Positions 51,912 to 63,446 of a stretch of DNA of 64,000 bases are shown one piece after another (position 1 is the stretch's first letter; every line of letters begins with the position of its first letter). Where the stretch lies: positions 558,001-622,000 of the forward strand of contig JADILM010000010.1 in NCBI GenBank assembly GCA_016617785.1, written 5' to 3'. The translations under genes were made by a program, and so were the position numbers. The notes under the pieces are model-generated. The model searched no databases, had not been told where the DNA came from, and was given only the letters and a program-made list of their open reading frames with translations. This DNA is from Sporobolomyces roseus (lineage: Eukaryota > Basidiomycota > Microbotryomycetes > Sporidiobolales > Sporidiobolaceae).

Positions 51912-53133
51912 ATGGCTAGCTTCTCCTCCTCCAACTTCGACGCCTCGTCCTATTCCGCAAACAGACCGTTCGTTCCTCCTTTCCCCTCCCCTCTCTCCCC
52001 CACATTGACCTTTCTTTCTCTCTCCAGTTCCTATCCCCCCTCTCTATACAGCTACATCGACTCGCTCCTATCTCCCTCCTCATCTCCCCGTACCTGCGTA
52101 GATCTGGGTTGTGGACCAGGAATATCAACTTTCCCATGGCTCGAGAAAGGGTTCGATGAGGTTATCGGGGTGGAACCTGGAGAGAGAATGGTTCATGTTG
52201 CGAACAAGTTGATGAGGGAGAAGGAAGAGAATGGGGAGATTGAAAAGGGCAGAATTAGGTTCGAGAGGAGTAGTGCGGAGGATCTCGAGTTTATCGAGAG
52301 TGAATCAGTGGATTTAGTCGTGGCTTGTAAGCTCTTTCGACTCCTTACTATCTCTCTTAGAAGGTGCTGATACAGCGAAATTTGACGAGCTTAGTTACCG
52401 CGGCGCACTGGTTTGAACCCTACAAAGTCTATTCAGAAATCTCTCGAATCCTGAAACCCTCCGGTTCATTCTACTTCTTCGTTCGTTCCTCCTTTTCCCT
52501 TCCCCTCTTTCCCCCTCACTGAACCGTCTCCGAAAAGCGTAGGGCTACTTCCTTCCTTCGATACCTTCACTACCGAGAGCCGAAAAGATCCTGAAGGAGT
52601 TGAACGGAGAAACGTTGAAAGAGTATTGGTCTGAACCAGGTCATACGATCGCTGGGAACTTGTTATCGACTTTTCCATTACCGTTGGAAGGGAACTTTGA
52701 GGGAGACAAGAGGAGAATGATGGATAGTTTCGACGAGAAGAGTTTGAGGAGGTTCTTCTTTCTCGTACCGTCCATTACATCGAACGGAGAGGAAGAGCTC
52801 GAATTCCTCCCTAACGAGAAAGAGAAGAAGATCAAGATTGATCGCTACTACCTGAACAACTCCTCTTCCTCCCCTCTCTCCAACGATTTCGATCCATCAT
52901 CAATCTTTCTCCGACGAACTTGGGATCTCTCACAACTCACGAAACTCGTCTCTACGTGGTCTGGAGTCTTGGATTGGAGTGAACGGAACGGGGGTAGAGA
53001 TCTGTTGAAGGAGTTCGAGGGACGGATGATTAAGGAGGGGGGATGGGGAGATGAGGGGAGGGAACAAGTCGACCTGGTTTGGAGCATCGGTGGGATGGGG
53101 GGAAGGAAGAAGCGAAGCGATAAAGTAGAATGA
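51912..53133 (+). CDS. Class I SAM-dependent methyltransferase (TMT1/CRG1-like)
   Basis: Three exons (51912-52326, 52395-52480, 52543-53133) give 363 residues. The open frame extends upstream of 51912 without an ATG, so the first in-frame ATG was used. SAM-binding motif I is CVDLGCGPGISTFPWLEKG, motif II is EVIGVEPGERMV, RFERSSAEDLEF follows, and the family signature AFTAAHWFEPYKVYSEISRI-like block is created by the first splice. The C-terminal half is charged. Relatives methylate small molecules such as trans-aconitate or terpenoids. It is divergent from the WD40 gene, with only about 250 bases between starts. Confidence 0.88.
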
Positions 53134-53541
53134 GGGATTGAGATTGAAACAATAGCTCAAGTTTCGACGAACGAGGTCAATGCTGCTTCGGTCTTCCTCC
53201 TTAATTTCGTCTCGTCTAGCAGGTGGGTCTCTCGCATCGACAGTCTCATCCCGCTCAGAAAGTTCTGCCTTTGTGAACGATTCATTTGCAAAAAAAAAGA
53301 GAGAGGAAACCTTTAAAAAGTCAATTTACCGCGAAAGAAAGAAATAAGAGAGAGAAAAGTGGTTGATACAGAGAAAAATGGTGGAGGAATGAAGGGGAGG
53401 ATGAGAGGGAGGTAGAGACAGAGAGGGAAGGAAAAGGATATCGAAATTGATGTCAATGGGGAGAGCTTGTATTCAGATTCAGGTCAGGAGGGAGGGGAGG
53501 GGCTGGGGACAGTGAGGAGAGTGGGAGGAGGGGAGAGACCA
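53134..53541. other. Convergent 3' region
   Basis: 3' flanks of the methyltransferase and of 2-oxoglutarate dehydrogenase. Purine-rich on the plus strand, including an A-run near 53290. No gene was seen. Confidence 0.5.
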
Positions 53542-56500
53542 TTACAAATCGCGGCCTTCATGAGCACTCTGGCCCTTGTGATCTTGGGAATGCTTTGAAA
53601 GGTCGAAGGCTTGTTCGAGGTAGTTCTCAATTTCGAGATTGTGTTGCTTCTTTGATCCAGTTGCGATCGAGGAGCTGTATCATCGCTTAATGGGTCAGTG
53701 AAGGCAGCGAGAGAAAGAAGAGTGAAGCTTGAAGCTTACGTAGGAGATCGACCGGCGAAGTAAACTCGTCGAGTTTGATGGTGTTCAGATTCACGCATAG
53801 CAGTCTGTAGAGGAGAGTGAGTCTCATCAGCTAAGCAAGGACGACTAGAGATAGTGGGAGTTGACTAACCTCGATACGAGGTTGAACATAAGTCCAAGCA
53901 CCGTTGTTGATAGGTTCTTCTTGGCACCAGTAAGTCGTAGCGTTGGGGTAGCGGTCTAGATGGGGGGTGATCATGTCGTAAGGTAGAGGAGAGAGTTGTT
54001 CGACACGAGAGATGGCGACGTTGTTGATACCTCTCTTCTCACGTTCTGCGAGAAGAGTGAAGTAAACTTGTCCAGAACACAAAATGTGTCGAACGACTTC
54101 TTCAGGCTTGACGAAACCTTCTGGTTCAGCTTCGGGAATGTATCGTTGGAAATGGGTATCGGGACCGAACTCTTCGATCGAGGAACGGGATTGAGGGTGA
54201 CGGAGGAGGTTTTTCGAGAAGAAGACGACGAGGGGCTTTCGGTAATCACGGTGGATCTGTCGACGGAGGGCGTGGAAGATATTGGAAGGAACGGTAGGGT
54301 AGATGAGTTGCATGTTGCAATCTTGATGTTGTCGGAGGAGTTTTTCGGGAGTAGGGTAGACGAAAGGATGATCGTCGCAAAGTTGGAGGAATCGTTCGAT
54401 ACGAGCGGAAGAGTGTTCGGGACCTTGTCCATCGTATCCGTGGGGGAGGGAGAGAGTGAGACCGGATCGTTGAAGCCATTTTCGCTCTCCGGAAGCGATG
54501 AATTGATCAATCATGATTTGAGCTCCGTTGGCAAAGTCACCGACTGTCGAGAGGTTCTCGAGTCAGTTTGTCATCTCAAAGAGTACAGGTAGAGATGAAG
54601 GCTTACATTGAGCTTCCCAGATGACGAGAAGAGCGGGATCGACGAGAGAGTAACCGAGTTCGAAACCAAGGACACCGTATTCGGAGAGGGAAGAGTTGCA
54701 GATAGTGACGGGAGCTTGGTTCTCACCGAGGTGTCGGAGAGGAGTGTAGGTCTCGTCGGTCTTTTGGTCGTGGAGGACGGCGTGACGTTGGGAGAAAGTT
54801 CCACGTTCGACATCTTGACCAGAAACACGGACGTGAGTCTTTTCGAGGGCGAGAGTTCCGAACGCGAGGGCTTCAGCGGTCGAATAGTCGATGTTCTTGC
54901 CATCTTCGACCGAGGAACCACGAGTCTTCAAGATACGTTGAAGATTTCGGTGAACTTCGAATCCTTCGGGAGCGGTAGAGATGGTCTTTCCGACGTGCTT
55001 GAGAGTGTCAAAGTCGACACCGGTCGAGCGAGCCTCGAGGACATTCTCCTTGAGTTCCCGAGGAGATGGGAATCCGTCCCAAGCTGATGAAAGCCATTCC
55101 TTCGAAGTCGGCTTGTAATCCTTACTCTTTTGGAACGACTCCTCGAGTAGTCCCCAAACCCATGACTTGTGCTTCTCGGTTTCCTCCTCCGTGAACGTCT
55201 TCTCGTTGACGAGTTGTTCGTTGTAGACGGCGAGAGTAGTCTTCTTGTTTTTAATAACATCGTACATCTTGGGCTGAGTGAACATGGGTTGATCTCCCTC
55301 GTTGTGTCCGTGACGACGGTAACAGATCAAATCGATAACGACGTCCTTCTTGAACTTGGCCCTCCAATCGGCAGCGAGTTGACAGACGAAAGTGACGGCT
55401 TCGGCATCATCTCCATTGACGTGGAAAATGGGAGCGTCGATAGCTTTGGCGATATCGGAAGGGTAAGGAGTGGATCGACCTTGAGCGGGGTTGGTAGTGA
55501 AACCGATTTGGTTGTTGAGAATGAGGTGAATCGTTCCTCCAGTTCCGTAATGGGGAAGATCGTGGAATCCCATGGTTTCGTAAACGATACCTTGACCAGC
55601 GAAAGCAGCGTCACCGTGAAGGAGGAGACCCATCGAAGTGCTCGTGTCGGCGTTTCCTTCGAAGTATTGAAGAGCCTTGGTCTTTCCGAGAACGACACCA
55701 TCTTCGGCTTCGAGATGGGAAGGGTTGGCAACAAGCGAGAGGGCGACTCGCTTTCCACTGGGAGTAGGTCGAACGTAGTTGGCACCGAGATGGTACTTGA
55801 CATCGGCGGCGGCCTCCTCGTTAGGATCTTGCGAAGGAGCGAATTCGGCGAGAATGGCTTCGGTAGGTTTTCGGATGACGTTGGCGAGAACGTTGAGACG
55901 ACCTCGATGGGGCATACCGATGACGACTGAGCTGACTCCGTGGTCGACAGATCGATCGATCAAAGCCTTCATACCGGGAATGAGTGATTCTCCTCCCTCG
56001 AGACCGAATCGCTTCTCGTTGGGATACTTCGAGGCGATGAATCGTTCGAAAGAGTCGGACCAGACGAGTCGATCGAGGATGGCACGCTTCTCGTCGGGAG
56101 AGAAGTTCCAGGGTTGAGGGATTTCGACTCGTTCGCGAATCCAGTCGCACTCGTCTCGGTTAGGGATGTGAATGTATTGAATACCGACAGATCCACCTGT
56201 GCACCACTCAAGATCTCAGCTCACTGTGACAATGTAGACTGAGGATGTTAAGGAAGACGCACTGTAGATCTTCTTGCAAGTTGCGATAATGTCACGAAGG
56301 GTCATTTTCGCCGCCTTGTTCTTGAACCTCGGTAAGATACCAGCTCCCAACTCGAATTCTTGATCGAGATCCTTTTCTGACCATCCGTAGTGTTCGATAG
56401 TCAATTCTGAAGGGGTCTTTTCAGGCGAGTTGATTCCGAGGGGGTCGAGGTTGGCGATAGCGTGACCACGAACTTGGTAAGCACGAACGAGCAATTGAAC

Positions 56501-57135
56501 CTATACAGTTACACTCGAATCCATCAGCTCTCTTCCAATTAGGAGGAAACCGGAAGATTTCGGTTTCTTTGTGTACAGCATTTTCCCGCGGTAGGATTTG
56601 CGGAGGTAGGCAACAAACTCACCTTCATGTGATCCTCAATCTGTCCACCTGATCCATCTAGAGATACTGGTGCAGCACCTTGAATAGCATCGATCGAAGG
56701 AGGGACTTGGAAAGCGTCTTGAGGCCTAATTCCTCCATCCAATGCCTTGAAGTAAGTTGCCCATGAAGCGTGAACTGAAGAAGGGTCCTATAGCATTCAG
56801 TAGGCACGTATAGAAGTCAGCGAGTTGTCAAACGGAAGGATTCGCTTCCTCCTCTTCAAAGGGAAACTTCGGGATCATCTCGAGGAGAAAGAAGAAGAGG
56901 GAGCGACAACGACCGGATGAGAGCGACTTACCTTTTTGTACTCTTCGTACATTGAATCAATGTAGAACGAGTTGGTACTGCTTGCGAACGCATCGTTTCC
57001 TGAAGTAGAGGCGCCGAGTTGACGAGTCGAATGAAGGGAGGCGACTCCAGATTTCCTCAGGAGTGTCGGTGTTGATCGAGCAGCTAAAGAAAGAGGTCGA
57101 CGATGGGCTAATGCCCTTGCCGAACGTGAAAGCAT
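53542..57135 (-). CDS. KGD1: 2-oxoglutarate dehydrogenase E1, mitochondrial
   Basis: Seven exons from the start: 57135-56932, 56787-56623, 56500-56263, 56196-54607, 54543-53870, 53804-53740 and 53674-53542, for 1022 residues (family about 1010-1030). A mitochondrial presequence ([20 protein letters not shown]) is followed by [19 protein letters not shown]. Then come the thiamine-diphosphate region [47 protein letters not shown] and [20 protein letters not shown]. The transketolase-like C-terminal part has [20 protein letters not shown] and [16 protein letters not shown]. It decarboxylates 2-oxoglutarate in the TCA cycle complex with E2 and E3. Codon bias is strong, suggesting high expression. 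Confidence 0.97.
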
Positions 57136-57340
57136 TGCGAGTTGAGGAGGAGGAGTAAGTTGTGCGGAGAAAATGAGAGGCGATCGAGATTTTGCTGAGG
57201 AGGGTTTTCGAGTTTCCGACCCAAGTCGAAAAAGTCAAAGTCGAATCCCGTTCTCTCTCTCTCTCTCTTTCAATGATATTTAAAGCGACGGATAGTGATT
57301 ACAAGTCTATAGATGAAGAGAAGAAGGTATCTAAAGGGAT

Positions 57341-58609
57341 CTACTTGGAAAGAGCTTCTCGTAACAAAGCTTCCGACAAGTCCCAAAGTTCTTTCGCTTT
57401 CACCGCATCGTTCCCCCTTCTCGCCTCGACAGGTTTCGCAAACGGTACCAAGTAAGCTCCCCAAAGATTCTTCGTCTCGACATCCTCATCCGCAACCGCA
57501 TAAACTGACGAATAAGCTCCCTCATCGATCTCGATAAACAGCTTCTTCACAAACTCAGGTACTGGGTTCTCGTCGTAGAGGTTCGACTTGACGAATCCAG
57601 GATGGCATGAGAGGGCTTTGACCTTGCCGGATGAAACGCGCTTGTTGAGTTCTTTCGCAAAGTAGATGTTCGAGAGTTTGGCGACACTGTATCGCATCCA
57701 CTTTGAACCGTAGCTGCGGTTGATGTCGGCTTTCGAGTCGAAGGAGAGTGAAGAGAAGGGGTAGAGAGAGATCTGTGAGCACGAGAGAAAATGGTCAGTT
57801 CCGATTCGAAAGGGTGTCCGAGACGAAGAAAATCTGCGGTTTGTCCGAAGCAACGCTGACTCACGAAGTTGTGAGCGAAAGAGCTGAGGTTGACGACACG
57901 ACTAGGGTGTCCAGTCATCTGTCGTAGGAAAGAGGAAGTCAGATAAAGCACGAGACGAGAAAGAACAAGCAGAAAATGGACTCACGTCGGAGGTTTTCTC
58001 GAGAAGGGGAAGAAGCTTGGTGACGAATAGGAAGTGACCGAGGTGGTTGACTTGGAATTGTTGTTCGATACCATCCTGTAGAGAGGGAACGGGATCAGTT
58101 TCCGTTGGGTTTGCGCTTTCGCACTTGAATTTCGACTGCTCACCTCGGTCAACTCATGTGGGAAAGCCATGATACCTGTGTGAGACCGTTCCTGTCAGTC
58201 ATGATTGTGGAACTCGCTAGGAGAGCAAAGAGAAGAGCTCACCGGCGTTACAAACGATTCCGTCCAACCTCTGTTCCTTCTCCAACAATTCCTCGGCACT
58301 CTTCTCGACCTGATGCAAGCTGTTCAAGTCGAGCTTGACGTAGCTGAGTCGTTCCTTCAAGTCGTGTACCTCCGAGTGCTGCTTGATGAGATCCTCAATA
58401 GCTTCCCTCACTTTCGATTCCGTCCTTGAACAGATAATAACTCGTGCTCCTCCCAATGCAAGGAACTTTGTTGTCGCCAATCCGATTCCGGCGTGCCCTC
58501 CAGTAATTGCGAACACTTTTCCCGAAAGTGAGCCAGGAGGGAAGGAGGCTGAAGGGTGGTAAGGTGTTGCCTTGCGAGCGCCGTATCCAGTCACTGTAGC
58601 TAAAGACAT
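57341..58609 (-). CDS. Short-chain dehydrogenase/reductase (retinol-dehydrogenase-like)
   Basis: Exons from the start are 58609-58243, 58175-58144, 58075-57986, 57918-57865 and 57772-57341, for 324 residues. The Rossmann motif is VFAITGGHAGIGLATTKFL. Then come the NAG motif (LDGIVCNAGIMAFP), the FQVNHLGHFLFVTKLLPLL strand, RVVNLSSFAHNF (catalytic Ser) and YSVAKLSNIYFAKEL (Tyr and Lys), with CHPGFVKSNL after it. This is the classical SDR with NADP preference (CSRTESK after beta-2). Substrate unknown; this group reduces aldehydes and ketones of lipids or xenobiotics. It reads away from the O-methyltransferase pair with about 825 bases between starts. Confidence 0.9.
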
Positions 58610-59434
58610 TCTTGTTGGTCGGTGTATTGGGTTTGTGAGTTGCGTTGAGATGTAGTGAGAGGGAGGAGAAGGAAAGAGAAAGTTTGCCGAAACTGTGAAC
58701 CCTTGACCGAGATAGCGTTTACTAGTGAATCCCGAGAGCGTGCAGAGATTCTTGCCAGAAGAGGAAGGAGAAGAACCGATGATGCGTTGCGAAATTTTGG
58801 ATGAGCGTGATTGTCTGCCTTCTTCCCTTCCCTCAAAGCAAGTCACTACACGCTAGCGAGTACCATCTAGATTCATCGAGAATGCCACAAGACCTCCAGC
58901 TCGCGGTCCTTCAGCCAGGGAACCTCATCAATCCACGTTATTCGTTTCATTCGACTTGTAACGCCAACGACACAGTATGAGCCAGTGCGACCACGCTCAC
59001 CGATATCTGAGTGCTTACAGCTATCTCAGTAATCCGACAACTCCAACATGACCCCGACTCCCTATTCTAGCTCGGTGCCAGAAGAAACATCCTCAATCTT
59101 TTCGTTGATTCAGGCTAGCTTATGCTGACAAGCAAGGTTCAGTGTGCTTCGAAGACACTATTCTCCTCAATCGAGAGCTATTTCAAGCTCAAGCTTCTTC
59201 AAGGAAGGAGCTTTTCGACCGGCCTTCGTTTCCGATTCCTCGCTTCGGACGCTCCCCATTTGACAGTCGGTGCCGCTTACTTTCGTTCGCGCCCTGTCGA
59301 GCGGACGTAGAATTGTGAATGCTCAAGGGAAGGAGGTATGGGATGGGTGTGTCGCGAGGGCTCAACGCGTCGAAGTGCTTTCTATCTTCTCTCGGGTTCC
59401 TCCCTTTCCTCGCAATCTCTCTTCCACGACAACA
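58610..59434. other. Divergent promoter region, SDR / O-methyltransferase
   Basis: No gene was supported. The open frame that overlaps the first O-methyltransferase exon continues upstream to 59270 but only with a GTG start, so it is leader sequence. It may carry shared control sites for both genes. Confidence 0.45.
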
Positions 59435-61251
59435 ATGTTGACGAAATCTCCTTCGGGTCTCGATCAGTTACGCTCGATTCAATCCCAAGTCAACAAGCTC
59501 ATCGACGATTTCGAGTCATCAGGATTGGCTCTCCCTTCTCTCGACGAACCTGGCTTGCCTGGGGATCTTCCCGATCAGAACCCGACGCTCGAACAGATCT
59601 CAATCCTCGCTCGACAACTTCAGGCTGTATGTGACGGACCTAGGTACACTTTGACCAAGGCGATCGAGGTACCGTTAGATTCTCTACTCCTTTCCTTCGC
59701 TCGAACAGGCCTTGAACTGACGAAAATTCGCTATGAGGCTATAGTTCCATGTTTCGAGCTGCTTGAGGGTAGCTGTCGAATCCCACGTCGAAGAGATCCT
59801 CAGAGAAGCGGGACAACCTCTTAGCACTATCGAAATTGCGAAATACAGTTCGATGAATCCCGACAAACTCGGTTTGTCGATTCCTCCGTTACTCCCATTG
59901 CAATCAGACTGACTTCGACGAGATCCGAGTAGCTCAGTGTCTCCGCCTCCTAGCTTCGAATCACATCTTCGTCGAAGTCGAGGAGGGAGTCTTCGCGAGA
60001 AACCGACTTTCAGCGATCCTCGATACGGGTAAGAGTCTCGAAGCAATCAGAGCGTACGTCTCCTGCTTCTCTACGGTCCTCTCGGGGAGATCCACAGCAT
60101 CGGTAACGATCTTGCTGACTCATCGAATCGCCTCCTGCTTTTCTCGCTCGTAGAAATCCGCTCGAAATGTTCTCGGATTCCGGCAACTTTGCCGCCATGG
60201 TTCTCGTCCTCACCGACGAAGGCATGAAGAGCTCGGCATACCTGCCTGAACACCTCGCCTTGTCGTCCCCAAGTTCAAGCTCTGCTTTCTCTCTCGCCTA
60301 TCCTGGTCAATCATGGTGGGGACGTTTAGCCGAGAATGAGCAGCTGCGCAATCGATTCGCTTGTGCCATGCCCGCAACGGGAAAGTTCTTCTCTGGAGAA
60401 GGCGAAACTATCTTAGAAGGTGAGCAGACCTCGCTCAATAGATTCTTCGCGCAAGTCTTGACGAGAAGGCGAAACTCCGACAGGGTTCGCTTGGAGCGAT
60501 CTACCTGAAGACAGCGTCATCGTCGACGTAGCTGGTGGCACTGGTCACATCTCACTCGCGATCGCTTCTGCTCTTCCTCACCTCAACTTCGTTATCCAAG
60601 ATCGACCCGAGATCATCGAGAACGATGCGGCTCACGTACGTCCTCTGCTCCTTTGCTCTCCTAGCGTACTCTACTATCGAGATTTACTGAGTATTGCCAA
60701 TCTAGTTCTGGGATTCGTCTGCCTCGCCTGAGCTACTCTCTCGCGTCAAGCTCCAAGTTCACAACATGTTCCTTCCGCAACCGGTCAAGAACGCTGCAGT
60801 CTACTTTCTTCGATACATCATGTAAGTCCAGTTCCCTGCTTGACACTAGTTCGGAACTGACCGTCCGCAATTTCGCAGACACGATTGGTCTGACGCAGAG
60901 TCCATCGAGATCCTTTCGCATCTCACCGCAGCCGCTGGACGTGAGTCGAGACTCGTGATCATCGAGTCGACGTTGAACGAGCTTTCTCCTCACACTTTCC
61001 CTTGCTCGACTCTGCCATATCTCCTCGACCTTCAAAGTGAGCAATCTCACTTACTTTCTTTCCTTGCACCTCACTCACCTTTCTTGAACATCTCAGTGAT
61101 GGCTTCGCTCGGTACAAACGAAAGGACGGAACGTCAATATCAAGTCCTCGCTGAGAGAGCAGGTTGGCAGCACGTCAAGACCTGGAAAACGAGCAAGAAT
61201 GGACAAGATGGCACTTTCCGACATTACGAGTTCCGTTTGAAGTTCGAGTAG
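59435..61251 (+). CDS. Fungal O-methyltransferase A (plant OMT-like fold)
   Basis: Eight exons (59435-59668, 59745-59871, 59933-60053, 60154-60419, 60484-60635, 60706-60821, 60879-61036, 61097-61251) give 442 residues. The N-terminal winged-helix dimerisation part (LRVAVESHVEEILREAG, LRLLASNHIFVEV) precedes the SAM domain with VIVDVAGGTGHISLAIAS and FVIQDRPEIIEN. Then come the catalytic IHDWSDAESIEIL (His-Asp pair) and LVIIESTLNE. The end is FRHYEFRLKFE. Such enzymes methylate hydroxyls of polyketides, flavonoid-like phenols or sterigmatocystin-type compounds. Intact frame throughout. Tandem with copy B, about 240 bases downstream. Confidence 0.9.
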
Positions 61252-61492
61252 TCCTTAGCTCGTAGGCCTGTGGAAAGGATTGGTTGCCCACTTCGAGCGG
61301 TTTCTTCTCTGAGCTTCGGCCGCTTCGTTGTTGAGGAAAGATCTCCGTTCACAATACGGGAAGTCGCCGCTGAATAAGAGAAGTGGGGCGAAAGGAAGGT
61401 AAGGCCTAAGGACCGCGTGCTTTGCTTGCAGAAAGGCGAAACTATTCAAGCAATGGCTGCGTCCGCTTCCTCTCTTCTTCTCTCCATCAATC

Positions 61493-63232
61493 ATGCTGAC
61501 TAAACCTCTCACTGGACTCGACCAGCTTCGATCGATTCAATCCCAGATCAATCATCTCGTAGATGAATTCGCTGCAACAGGACATCCGCTCACGACGATG
61601 GAACAGGTTGCGCGCCAGGCGTTCTCCCAGATCAAGATCCCGGTCTCGAGCGTATCGCTATCCTTGCAAATCAGCTCCAAGCATTTTGTAGTGGTCCAAG
61701 GTTCGCATTGACGAAATCGCTCGAGGTGAGCGAACCCTCTTTTATGATACAATGCTGATCCTGACTGATAGCTAGAGTGAGAGTTGAACAGATGCACGTC
61801 TCGAGCTCATTGAGAGTCGCTATTGAAGCGCATGTAGCAGAGACTCTTCGCGAAGCAGGTCGTCCGTTGAGCGTGGTCGAAATTGCCGAGTCAAGCTCAA
61901 TCGATACGGATCAGCTCAGTACGCTCCTTCCTGCTCTCTCATACCACCAAGTGTGACCTGATCACGTCTTGATGTTGTAGCTCAAGTTCTCCGTCTCCTC
62001 GCTGCAAACCACATCTTTCGCGAAGTCAAGCCCGGAGTTTTCGATCGAAACTGTTGTTCGTCGAGTCTTGACACCGGTAAAAGCTTAGATGCGATCCACG
62101 AGTGAGTCTTCGCTCAACTGAGGAACTACTGTTTAACTTCTTCTTCTGACTTTCTCTCGTGGTGTTGTCGCAGAAATCCTTCGGAAATGTATTCAGACGC
62201 TGGCGCTTTACCCGCGATGATCTTGGTCTTTGCGGACGAAGGTTTCAAGGCTTCAGCGTACTGCTCTGAGCAGGTTCTCTGGAAGAAAGCCGACAAATCA
62301 GACCAATCGACCCAAGAATCGACCACCGCCTTTTCCCTCGCTCATTCTGGGCTCTCTTTCTGGGAGTATTTCGCGAAAGAAGGAAATGAGCAGCTTCGCA
62401 CTCGATTCGCCAGCGCCATGCGAAGCTGGAGTCAATTCCGCTCGAGCGAAGGCGAAACTATTCTCCAAGGTGAATCTAGCGAGCATACTACACGAATCGA
62501 GAATTGACGATATCCTTCTCGCAGGTTTCCCTTGGAGTACTTTACCGGGCGGCCGCACAGTTGTCGATGTCGCAGGAGGGACGGGTCATGTCACCCTAGC
62601 CATCGCAGAATCCGTTCCCCACCTGGAATTTGTCGTGCAAGATCGTCAAGAAGTGATCGAAGGAGACGCACCTGCCGTGAGCCATCTCGTCTCGTAGTCT
62701 GGATTGATGAAACTGATCTGTTGTCGTCGCGCCTAGTTCTGGAAGTCGTCAGCTTCGCCCAAAGCTCAGTCTCGAGTCCAACTCCAAGCTCATGATATTT
62801 TCAGCCCTCAACCAATCAAGGGAGCCGCTGCTTATTTTCTTCGTTGGATCATGTGGGTTACTTTCGTTGCATTCTTCCCTTTGATAAGCTAACTTCTGCC
62901 TTACTTCTCCCAGTCACGATTGGCCCGAAGCGGCTTGTATCGAAATTCTCACGCACTTGGCCAATGCCGCTGCGCCTGACTCGAAGCTCATTCTGATTGA
63001 ACTCGGAATCGACAAACTCTGCCCGCCTCACCCTTTCCCAACCTCGACCCTTTCTTACCTTCTCGACCTCCAAATGCTCGTCCTTTTCAACGCTCAAGAA
63101 AGGACGGAAACCCTCTACCATACACTCGGAAGGAAAGCTGGATGGGACTTAGTCAAGACCTGGAGGACTGGGAAGAATGGTCAAGATGGAGCTTTCCGTC
63201 ATTACGAGTTTCGTCTGGGGTCAGCAAAATGA
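61493..63232 (+). pseudogene. Fungal O-methyltransferase B, frameshifted in exon 1
   Basis: Seven exon blocks: 61493-61725, 61792-61918, 61981-62101, 62174-62469, 62525-62676, 62737-62852 and 62914-63232. The start LTKPLTGLDQLRSIQSQINH matches copy A, but exon 1 later needs another frame (DQDPGLERIAILANQLQAF) to keep homology and phase. Exon 1 is 233 bases, two more than a multiple of three, with the shift at about 61600-61625. From exon 2 on, everything is in phase: LRVAIEAHVAETLREAG, VVDVAGGTGHVTLAIAES, IHDWPEAACIEIL (WS replaced by WP) and FRHYEFRLGSAK. Copy A's last intron is absent here (LDLQMLVLFNAQER is continuous). Either a recent pseudogene or a sequence error. An unseen tiny intron seems unlikely. 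Confidence 0.72.
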
Positions 63233-63446
63233 CCATCTATCGCTGCTACTGCTGTCTGTCTGTCTCCTCTCGTCGTTCCCGATTTGCAAGTTACCTTCTC
63301 GACTCGCACAGGAAGGGAAGCTCGAGAGAAGAGAGACAAGGACGAGATACTCGTTATAGACAGATTTTTCGCAACAAATTTCTACTGAACCAGCAGCTTT
63401 ATAATTCCTTATTCCTTCGTACTACTATCGAGACAACTTCGAGATA

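Noticed and set aside
59270..59434. Upstream extension of O-methyltransferase A
   Set aside because: Only a GTG start is available; the ATG at 59435 begins the block shared with copy B.
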